Positions 17,844 through 25,301 of a stretch of 64,000 bases of DNA are shown here, one piece after another. The notes under the pieces were generated by a model. It made no database searches. It saw only the letters and a list, made by a program, of their open reading frames with translations, and was not told the DNA's origin. The stretch is from an uncultured SAR86 cluster bacterium (GTDB taxonomy: Bacteria; Pseudomonadota; Gammaproteobacteria; Magnimaribacterales; AG-339-G14): the NCBI GenBank assembly GCA_902614235.1, contig CACMKG010000002.1, positions 62,001 to 126,000 on the forward strand. Reading direction: 5' to 3'. Numbering within the stretch: the first letter of the stretch is position 1; every line of letters starts with the position of its first letter. The position numbers were made by a program, and so were the translations under genes.

Positions 17844-18840
17844 CTAAGGGCTTTATTCCTATTTTGTTTCTTACATCAATAAGTTTTTTTTCTGCGAGAA
17901 GAGAAGCTTGAATTTCCCCTTTTTTTAAAATAGCTTCAACCTCATTAGCATTGTTAAGAAAATAAAAGTAATTTTCTCTTGAGTCTTTCAATTCGGTATT
18001 AATTAAATTGAATAAATCAGATTTTAATTCACCCCAACCTTTACCATTAGAAAACATTTTATTTACTTCTTCTAAATATGTTTCAGTAGCAAATGCTTGA
18101 AAATAATTATACAAAACTGAATTCTTTGTTTCCTTTGGCTCTCCAGGCATAAGAGAATCAGTAACGATTTGATTTAGAGATTTCTTTAAGGCTTCTTCTT
18201 CAGAAAATAGTTCGATATAGTTTTTATACGATTTGCTCATTTTTCTTCCGTCTGTTCCTAGCAAGAGAGGTATATTTTTAGAAATTTGTGCTTCTGGAAT
18301 TTTAAGTGTTTCTCCATATAAATGATTAAACCGTGCCGCAATATCTCTGGTCATTTCAATGTGTTGCTTTTGATCGCTTCCTACTGGAACGATATCAGCA
18401 TCAAATATTAAAATATCAGCAGCCATCAGTACTGGATAATTAAATAAACCAGCCGTTATACCTTTATCTAAGTCTTTTACTTTTTTTTCAGAATTTAAAT
18501 CTTGAGCAGCTTTATAGGCATGCGCTCTATTGAGAAGTCCTTTTGAGGTCGCATTGGATAAGATCCAATTCAACTCCATAATCTGAGGAACCTTTGATTG
18601 TCTGTAGAAACAAGTTTTTTTAGGATCTAATCCACAAGCCAACCAAGCAGAAGCAATTTCCAAACTAGATTTATGAGTTAGCAAAGGATCTTGCTGTTTA
18701 ATTAATGAATGATAGTCGGCTAAAAATAAAAAAGATTTTTTTGATTTTTTTATTTTCTCAAGAGCAGGTCTTATGGCTCCCACATAATTACCCAAATGCG
18801 GGGTTCCGCTAGTTGTTATGCCAGTTAAGATGGAGGACAT
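17833..18840 (-). CDS. trpS: Tryptophanyl-tRNA synthetase
   Basis: 335 aa; GITTSGTPHLGNYVGAI (HIGH-like), KMSKS motif, DILIFDADIVPVGSDQKQH. Confidence 0.95.
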   Translation of the reverse strand: MSSILTGITTSGTPHLGNYVGAIRPALEKIKKSKKSFLFLADYHSLIKQQDPLLTHKSSLEIASAWLACGLDPKKTCFYRQSKVPQIMELNWILSNATSKGLLNRAHAYKAAQDLNSEKKVKDLDKGITAGLFNYPVLMAADILIFDADIVPVGSDQKQHIEMTRDIAARFNHLYGETLKIPEAQISKNIPLLLGTDGRKMSKSYKNYIELFSEEEALKKSLNQIVTDSLMPGEPKETKNSVLYNYFQAFATETYLEEVNKMFSNGKGWGELKSDLFNLINTELKDSRENYFYFLNNANEVEAILKKGEIQASLLAEKKLIDVRNKIGIKPLDEK

Positions 18841-18851
18841 GAGTTTAGTAT

Positions 18852-18876
18852 AAAAAAAAACACCACAAAGTGATGT
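18852..18876 (-). terminator. Rho-independent terminator upstream of trpS
   Basis: On the - strand: ACATCAC-TTT-GTGGTGT followed by a run of T's (7-bp stem with one wobble). Confidence 0.75.
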
Positions 18877-19036
18877 TTTATTTATCGAAGTTGAAGGGGT
18901 CTAGCGGGTTATCTAGTGCAAGCGAGTTACCCTTTCCTTGCATGTGGCGAAATTTCTTTCGTCTTCTCACCCTTCTTCTTCTACTCCTTAGCTTCTTTCT
19001 TTCCGTCTCGAGTTGTAAAGCTTCCCACTAAGTTAT
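18852..19036 (-). ncRNA. Candidate small transcript (sRNA or micropeptide mRNA) between GST gene and trpS
   Basis: Promoter-like TTGTAA (19071-19066), 17-nt spacer, TAACAT (19048-19043), with a terminator at 18852-18876. No long ORF; 49-codon stop-free frame 18878-19027 without ATG/GTG/TTG in its first 19 codons. Confidence 0.45.
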
Positions 19037-19042
19037 GCCTTT

Positions 19043-19071
19043 ATGTTAGAGAAAATAAAAAGAATTTACAA
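19043..19071 (-). promoter_or_regulatory. Putative sigma70 promoter
   Basis: TTGTAA-N17-TAACAT on the - strand (4/6 match at each hexamer). Confidence 0.4.
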
Positions 19072-19148
19072 CACCTAATTTGACGTTTTTTAGACTAAGT
19101 TTGAATTAAAAAAAAATTTTTTATTATTAAAGGATTTTAAAAATTAAA

Positions 19149-19928
19149 TTATAAAACTTTATCGAGATAATCGAACATAATTTCCTTAAATTCTTCTTTT
19201 TTTGATAGTTTTTTTAAGTGATTGGTTGCTTTGGGAAATTCTTTTTCGAAATTTTTTGAAATAACTTCGTATCCTTGTTCATTAATGATTTTTTCTTTAT
19301 CTCTTTCACGCAAAAATTGAGCAACATCACAAACAAAAGATATATCGGCGATTGTTAAATCACTTCCGGCAATGAATTTATCATTTGATAAGGCTGTTTC
19401 TATCCCATCTAAATAAAATGAATAAGCTGACTTCATCCTTTCATATAAATATTCGTTTAGCGTATTAATTTCTAAAACATAAACTTGAAACTCTCTTGCA
19501 AACACAAGATTTGCATCTAAAAAACTATCTATTCTTGATTTTTTAAATGCATCTTCGCTACCGTATAGAGATTTCACAGCAGATACTCTAGCAACAGCCC
19601 TCATAATGCTGTTGGATTCAAAGATACCCTCAGATCCATCAGAACTAAATCCAGCGGGGACTGTACCAAAAGGATGTTTTTCAAGAAATTTATCGGTTTT
19701 ATATAATATGCCTTTAAATCCTCTTTTGCTTGTTCTTTTATAATGCTTGATTTTATCTAATTCAGTGGAATCTATTTCTTTGGCTTCAAAGTCCCATAAC
19801 CAATTACTTAAATTTAAAGGCTTGTCGCCGGTAATTTTTAAATCTACCTTCCCAATCTTTGCGGTAATCATTGATTTCCATACCCTTGGGTTAGGTAAAT
19901 ACGAAAATATTCTTACTTCTTCAGACAT
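19149..19928 (-). CDS. Glutathione S-transferase family protein
   Basis: 259 aa; FGTVPAGFSSDGSEGIFESNSIMRAVA; C-terminal GST motif FIAGSDLTIADISFVCDV. Confidence 0.8.
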   Translation of the reverse strand: MSEEVRIFSYLPNPRVWKSMITAKIGKVDLKITGDKPLNLSNWLWDFEAKEIDSTELDKIKHYKRTSKRGFKGILYKTDKFLEKHPFGTVPAGFSSDGSEGIFESNSIMRAVARVSAVKSLYGSEDAFKKSRIDSFLDANLVFAREFQVYVLEINTLNEYLYERMKSAYSFYLDGIETALSNDKFIAGSDLTIADISFVCDVAQFLRERDKEKIINEQGYEVISKNFEKEFPKATNHLKKLSKKEEFKEIMFDYLDKVL

Positions 19929-19943
19929 CTATTCTGTATTTAT

Positions 19944-20035
19944 TGGCGGAGGGGGTGGGATTCGAACCCACGAGGCCATTTCTGACCTGCTGGTTTTCAA
20001 GACCAGTGCATTCAACCAAGCTCTGCCACCCCTCC
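19944..20035 (-). tRNA. tRNA-Ser(TGA)
   Basis: - strand GGAGGGGTGGCAGAGCTTGGTTGAATGCACTGGTCTTGAAAACCAGC...GTGGGTTCGAATCCCACCCCCTCCGCCA; anticodon loop CTTGAAA, long variable arm, encoded CCA. Confidence 0.95.
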
Positions 20036-20081
20036 AAAAAAATAAAAACTATACAGGTTTTTTACTTATTTTTATTAAAAC

Positions 20082-20753
20082 TTAACCAATCAAGTTTATT
20101 GCTTCTTCGAAGCTACATATAGGCAACTCGTCTAAAATTTCTAGAAATTTATCAAATTCTGATCTTAATAGAACATCAGAGAGATCAGGAACAAGATAAT
20201 CATTAGTAATTTTTCTCATTAGTCCAACGCCTCGATCTATTTCAACAATTTTAAATTCAATGTTTTTGGCCTGACTCAATTCGTAAGCAAGCTTCCAGCA
20301 ATCTCCTGTCCATGGCCAACCATTTCCTAATCTTGGAATGTGCTGTTCTAAATAATTTGCAGGCAAAAAATCATGAAATGCAATCCAACCATTTTCATCA
20401 ATACAATCCAGGCTATTTAAAGCATCTTTTCTAACTTGAGAGTACTCGTGAAGACCGTCAATAAAAATTACATTAAATCTTTTTTTATTATCTTTAAAAA
20501 AATCATCAGAAGTAATTCTATGAGTACCTCCTGAAGTAGGGTCTACTCCTATTTTGTTAAAGCAAGTTACAGAATCGAAAAGCTCATTCTGATCACAGCC
20601 AATCTCTAAATAATTGCTGTTCAACCCTCCGGTTTTTTCAATTAATCTGTTTACTAAAGCAATTCGATTGAATTTTTTTTCATTCCATTTCCAATCAATG
20701 TCGCCATCTTTAGAATTATAAATTTTTTTATATATGCTTCTTTTTAAATCCAT
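20082..20753 (-). CDS. Class I SAM-dependent methyltransferase-like protein
   Basis: 223 aa; NYLEIGCDQNELF and FNVIFIDGLHEYSQVRKDALNSLDCIDENGWIAFHDFLP (cf. methyltransferase_24). Confidence 0.75.
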   Translation of the reverse strand: MDLKRSIYKKIYNSKDGDIDWKWNEKKFNRIALVNRLIEKTGGLNSNYLEIGCDQNELFDSVTCFNKIGVDPTSGGTHRITSDDFFKDNKKRFNVIFIDGLHEYSQVRKDALNSLDCIDENGWIAFHDFLPANYLEQHIPRLGNGWPWTGDCWKLAYELSQAKNIEFKIVEIDRGVGLMRKITNDYLVPDLSDVLLRSEFDKFLEILDELPICSFEEAINLIG

Positions 20754-20962
20754 AACAAACTCTAAAATATTATAAGTTTTATGTAAAAATTTGTATCTTT
20801 TATTATTAAATTTGGAAAATTTATAAAATTGTGCCTTGATTTTTTACCTTTGTTTGACATTATTTGAAAAAAGATGTTCCTTTATTTTTTTTTGAGTTAT
20901 TTCTTAATTTTTTATATGTTTAAATTTAAATTGCTAATTACATAAACTCTGGGGAGGAAATT

Positions 20963-21184
20963 ATGGAAAATGCATTTAATATGATTCGTGACTTGGTTTC
21001 AGGTTTAACTGGAATCTTAGTCGGTGTAATCGGGTTGGGAGTTGTTGCTGGAATAGTTTTTGGCGGAAACTCTTTTTTCTTTGGTGATGTTTTAAACCAG
21101 CTTATTGCTGTCATACAAACATTAGGTGACAATGGAATCGTTGGGCTTTTAGCAGCGGCTATTCTTATACAGTTACTTAGATAA
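20963..21184 (+). CDS. Small hydrophobic protein (73 aa), paralogue of the next gene
   Basis: SD GGGGAGG upstream; two hydrophobic segments; shared pattern GI(V/I)FG...FFG.V..........G..GL..L..... Confidence 0.75.
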   Translation: MENAFNMIRDLVSGLTGILVGVIGLGVVAGIVFGGNSFFFGDVLNQLIAVIQTLGDNGIVGLLAAAILIQLLR

Positions 21185-21200
21185 CTAAAGATATAGGTTA

Positions 21201-21229
21201 GGGGTCTTTCATTAGGCCCCTTGCCTTTT
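21201..21229 (+). terminator. Hairpin between the two small hydrophobic genes (partial terminator/attenuator)
   Basis: GGGGTC-TTTCATTA-GGCCCC followed by TTGCCTTTT. Confidence 0.4.
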
Positions 21230-21237
21230 CAAAAATT

Positions 21238-21465
21238 ATGGACTGGTTTAATTTGGAAACAGTAAAAAACTTTCTGTACAAAGTTACAGAAGTCTTGGCT
21301 TTGTTTGTGGCTGTTTCATTATTGGTCGGTATTATTTTTGGACCTGAGACCGCTTTCTTCGGGTCAGTGGTGTCTAATTTTTCTTCAATCTTATCAATAA
21401 TTGGGGAGGAAGGCTTAATTGCCTTGGTTTCGCTGCTAATAATAGCCGCGATTCTTAAAAAATAA
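21238..21465 (+). CDS. Small hydrophobic protein (75 aa), paralogue of the preceding gene
   Basis: Tandem with 20963-21184; same length, same hydrophobic layout and conserved GIIFG...FFGSVVSN...G.EGLIALVSLLI. Confidence 0.7.
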   Translation: MDWFNLETVKNFLYKVTEVLALFVAVSLLVGIIFGPETAFFGSVVSNFSSILSIIGEEGLIALVSLLIIAAILKK

Positions 21466-21565
21466 GTTTTAATATTTTTGGAGGCTGGAAAGTCTGCAAC
21501 GATACATTCCAGCCAAAAATTGGTGGCTGAATAGAGGGCTAATTCTCTATAACAGCCAAAATAAA

Positions 21566-21805
21566 TTATGTTTTGGGTCTTGCTTCGTTGACAATAACTT
21601 TTCTTCCTTCTACTTCAGATTCATTCATTGCTTCAATTGCTTCTGGTCCACCAGAATCTAATTCAACGAAACCGAATCCTCTAGACCTTTTAGTGTCTCT
21701 GTCTGTAATTACATTAGCAGAGGTTACAGTCCCATAACTTGAAAATAATTCTTCTAATTCCTGATTACCAATGCTCCATGGGAGATTTCCTACGTAAAGT
21801 TTCAT
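21566..21805 (-). CDS. RNA-binding protein with a single RRM domain
   Basis: 79 aa; KLYVGNLPWSIGNQELEELF (RNP2) and KRSRGFGFVEL (RNP1). Confidence 0.92.
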   Translation of the reverse strand: MKLYVGNLPWSIGNQELEELFSSYGTVTSANVITDRDTKRSRGFGFVELDSGGPEAIEAMNESEVEGRKVIVNEARPKT

Positions 21806-21943
21806 ATATACCTATCTGTAAATTGTTTCAAAGAGTGTATTAAATACTAATTTGATCAAACTGAAAGATATATTTAAATAAAATTTTTATTCTTCAATTC
21901 AGTTACTCTTTTCTTGCAAGTCTTTTAAAAATTTAAATAGAGT

Positions 21944-22327
21944 TTAATTTTGTTGTTTTGCTATTAAATATGTCCCTGCAATAGAAAGAATCAATATAAC
22001 AATTTCTGGCAAAAACATTTCCATAATAAAACCAGTTCCATGAATTGTTGCTGCAATAATATGAGCTAAAACTACCAGTGCAAACAAAATTGCTACAGCC
22101 AAAATCCAACGATAATTAACAGTAATTACACTCATAAGACAAAGAATTGGAACGACCAGAAAAAAAGCTGTTAAATCTCGAATCAAGGCATTTTGAGCCG
22201 CCGAACTTAAGTCCTCGAAAATAAATCCAAAACTAATACTAGTTTCTGCTGGATTGATCATCCACCCTATTCCACTTGGTAAAAGCATTAATCCTGGAAG
22301 TAAACATATTATTCTAGCTAATATCAT
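21944..22327 (-). CDS. Hypothetical integral membrane protein
   Basis: 127 aa, about 4 hydrophobic segments. Confidence 0.65.
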   Translation of the reverse strand: MILARIICLLPGLMLLPSGIGWMINPAETSISFGFIFEDLSSAAQNALIRDLTAFFLVVPILCLMSVITVNYRWILAVAILFALVVLAHIIAATIHGTGFIMEMFLPEIVILILSIAGTYLIAKQQN

Positions 22328-22339
22328 TATCTCTCCTTT

Positions 22340-23359
22340 TTATTTAAATCTGTTTTTGTTTAAAGTTTCTTCGACTGTATTTATGAAATCTTTAAGCAGT
22401 GTATTTAAAAATCTACTAAGTTTATCCTGTATTTTTTTCTTCGTTTCAAATTTTATTTCGTAAACATCATGTTTTTTTGAAAAATTCATTAAGTATTCAT
22501 CACTGGTAGAAATCTCGTCTACTAAGCCTACCTCTAGAGCTTTCGTACCCTCCCAAATTTCTCCAGTAGCAACCTTGGAAATATCTAATTCAGGTCTAAA
22601 TTTAGTAACATGTTCTTTAAAAAGATCATGAATTTCTTGAAGATCTTTTTTAAATTTTTCTCTTCCCTCATCAGTGGTCTCTCCAAAAGTTGTAATCGTT
22701 CTCTTAAATTCACCAGCTGTATGAAGCTCATAATCAACATCTAATTTTTTTAAAATTTTACTGAAATTTGGAATTGCTGCTACGACACCAATTGAACCGA
22801 TTATCGCAAAAGGAGCTGAGACTATTTTGTTCGCAACACAAGCCATCATATAGCCACCCGATGCAGCTACTTTGTCTACACAAGCTGTTAGTTTAATTCC
22901 GGCATCTCTAATTCTCTTAAGTTGTGCTGCAGCTAAACCATACCCAATGACAGTGCCGCCTGCACTTTCTAAATTGAGAACTATTTCCTCGCATTTAGTT
23001 TCGCTTTGAAGAATTGCACTTATTTCTTCTTTTAAATTTTCTACGTTAGATGCTTCAATGTCTCCTTGAAAATTTAAAACGTAAACTGGTTTCTTCTTTG
23101 TTTTTACTTTTGAATTCGTCTTTTTTTCTTTCTTAAGAGTTTTTTTTAATTTCTTTTTTTCTTCTTTATTCATGGTTAGTACTTTTAAAGAATTAGCCAT
23201 TGATTGATATCGTTTAGTTAAATTTTTTATTTTTAAAGATTCATTTGTCTCAGGAGGTTGGCGCATTGTGGAGACTAGAAAAAAAATAGGTATAAAAATT
23301 AGAACAATTATAGTTAATGCTTTTAAAACAAAAAGACCGTACTCAATAAGAATTTCCAT
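22340..23359 (-). CDS. sohB: S49 family peptidase SohB
   Basis: 339 aa; N-terminal TM; NLESAGGTVIGYGLAAAQLKRIRDAGIKLTACVDKVAASGGYMMACVANKIVSAPFAIIGSIGV. Confidence 0.93.
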   Translation of the reverse strand: MEILIEYGLFVLKALTIIVLIFIPIFFLVSTMRQPPETNESLKIKNLTKRYQSMANSLKVLTMNKEEKKKLKKTLKKEKKTNSKVKTKKKPVYVLNFQGDIEASNVENLKEEISAILQSETKCEEIVLNLESAGGTVIGYGLAAAQLKRIRDAGIKLTACVDKVAASGGYMMACVANKIVSAPFAIIGSIGVVAAIPNFSKILKKLDVDYELHTAGEFKRTITTFGETTDEGREKFKKDLQEIHDLFKEHVTKFRPELDISKVATGEIWEGTKALEVGLVDEISTSDEYLMNFSKKHDVYEIKFETKKKIQDKLSRFLNTLLKDFINTVEETLNKNRFK

Positions 23360-23425
23360 AATATTCGATGTTAAATTTGAGTGGAGATTCTATCAGTAAT
23401 AATTGATATCTTGAATTAAAAAAAA

Positions 23426-24694
23426 TTAAAGAGTCTCTAAATTATTCATATATGGTCTTAATACTTTAGGAATAGATACAGTCCCATCTTCATTTTGATA
23501 ATTTTCTAAAATCGCGGCCATCGTTCTGCCAATTGCCAATCCAGAACCATTTAAAGTATGACAAAGAATATTTTTTTTATCTTTCTTTATTCTTATTTTC
23601 ATTCTTCTTGATTGAAAATCTTTAAAATTACTACAAGAAGAAATTTCTCTATATTTATCTTGGCTTGGAAGCCAGACTTCCAAGTCATAAGTTAAGCTTG
23701 ATGAAAAGCCTATATCTTTTGAGCATAGAATTACTTTTCTAAAAGGTAAATTGAGCTGTTTGAGAATATTCTCGGCATGTGAGGTAAGAATTTCTAACTG
23801 TTCATCAGACTTATCTGGTTCTACGAAACTTACCAGTTCTACTTTTTCAAATTGATGTTGACGAATAATGCCCTTGGTATCAAGCCCATAACTTCCTGCT
23901 TCACTTCTAAAACATGGAGTATGACAAACATAGGAAAGCGGTAATTCTTCTGATTCTATAATTTCATTTCTATGGTAGTTAGTTACAGGGACTTCTGCAG
24001 TAGGAATCAAATATAAATCTTGTTCGCTATCATCAATTTTAAATTGATCTTCTTTGAATTTTGGTAATTGGCCTGTTCCAGTTAGAGAATCTGAATTCAC
24101 AATTAAAGGTACGTATATCTCTTTGTATAAATGTTCTTTCGTATGAACATTCATCATAAAATTTATTAATGCTCTGTTGAGTAAAGCAAGGGAGTCTTTG
24201 AAAACCACGAATCTTGACTTTGAAATCTTTGCAGCCGCTTCAAAATCCATTCCGTCGCTCAAAAGACCTAATTCTTGATGATCTTTAATTTCAAAGTTAA
24301 ATTTTGGTTTTTTTCCTATTTCTTCGACAACGGTATTATCTGCCTCTGAATTACCATCTGGAACTCTAGCATCAATCAGGTTCGGTATTGATAATAAAAA
24401 ATCATGCAATTCGGCTTGGACTTTATCTAATTCAATCTTTTTTATTTTTAAATCGGCAGAAGATTTTGATGCTTCCTTCTTAACCTTTGAAAAGTCTTTT
24501 CTATTTTTTTGCAATTTTCCAATTTCTCGAGCCAAATTATTTTGATTTTCCTGTAATTGTTCGGTTTCTATTTGTAATTTTTTTCTTTTCTCCTCTGTTT
24601 TTAACCAATAGTCTTCGTCAAGTTCAAAACCTCTTCTTGAAAGATTATCTATAGTTTCAGACAGGTTTTTTTTTAAGTTTTGAATATCAATCAT
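23426..24694 (-). CDS. serS: Seryl-tRNA synthetase
   Basis: 422 aa; class II motifs CFRSEAGSYGLDTKGIIRQHQFEKVELV, EISSCSNFKDFQSRRM, NGSGLAIGRTMAAILENYQ. Confidence 0.96.
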   Translation of the reverse strand: MIDIQNLKKNLSETIDNLSRRGFELDEDYWLKTEEKRKKLQIETEQLQENQNNLAREIGKLQKNRKDFSKVKKEASKSSADLKIKKIELDKVQAELHDFLLSIPNLIDARVPDGNSEADNTVVEEIGKKPKFNFEIKDHQELGLLSDGMDFEAAAKISKSRFVVFKDSLALLNRALINFMMNVHTKEHLYKEIYVPLIVNSDSLTGTGQLPKFKEDQFKIDDSEQDLYLIPTAEVPVTNYHRNEIIESEELPLSYVCHTPCFRSEAGSYGLDTKGIIRQHQFEKVELVSFVEPDKSDEQLEILTSHAENILKQLNLPFRKVILCSKDIGFSSSLTYDLEVWLPSQDKYREISSCSNFKDFQSRRMKIRIKKDKKNILCHTLNGSGLAIGRTMAAILENYQNEDGTVSIPKVLRPYMNNLETL

Positions 24695-25301
24695 CTTGGT
24701 CTAGTGAGATTAAATCTTTCACTTCATAATTATAGCTAAATACAGAAGACGATAGTTCGGGTCGTGAAGTAAAATTGGTAATTGCGACTTCACTCTTGAC
24801 TCCAAAAGCATCCAGGTACTTAATGTTTGTCAGAAAAACATCATTAAAAATGAGATCTATTTTAGAAATATAGGTTTTATCTTTAGGAAAAATAGCACAG
24901 GAATTATCAATACAATCTATTTTTTCGGAGTTGCGACAGATAGAGTCTGAATCTTCGAGGAGAAAGGCCGCAGGAATTTGATGAATGATGTTTTCTTTCT
25001 TATATTTGACCGCCTGGTCTAAATCGTAATCAATTCTATAAATTGAGTTTTCGTTGATAATAATTTCTGATTCGACCGAATTAGAATTTAAATTTGAAAC
25101 TTTAAGAAAGAAAGGTTTTTTCAAAATAATTTTGCCAAATACTGGTTCTTTTTGCTTGTTTTCAAATGTTTGAGAGAAATCAGCGCTATAAAATTTCTCT
25201 TTAGAAAAATTTAATAAATGTTTATTTTCTTCTAGGCAAGTTGCATTTGACATTGAAAGAAAAAAGACAAGAAAAAAAAATATGAGATTTTTATTCGGCA
25301 T
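24687..25301 (-). CDS. lolA: Outer-membrane lipoprotein carrier protein
   Basis: 204 aa; signal peptide, FYSADFSQTF..., position between ftsK and serS. Confidence 0.8.
   Translation of the reverse strand: MPNKNLIFFFLVFFLSMSNATCLEENKHLLNFSKEKFYSADFSQTFENKQKEPVFGKIILKKPFFLKVSNLNSNSVESEIIINENSIYRIDYDLDQAVKYKKENIIHQIPAAFLLEDSDSICRNSEKIDCIDNSCAIFPKDKTYISKIDLIFNDVFLTNIKYLDAFGVKSEVAITNFTSRPELSSSVFSYNYEVKDLISLDQDD

Noticed and set aside
19081-19135. A/T homopolymer runs (aaaaaaaaattttttatt) and similar tracts
   Set aside because: Expected in an AT-rich genome; no GC stem, so not called as terminators or repeats.
19747-20085. 112-aa + strand ORF over tRNA-Ser
   Set aside because: Runs through the tRNA complement (GGGIRTHEAISDLLVFKTSAFNQALPPL), the well-known spurious translation of a tRNA antisense strand.
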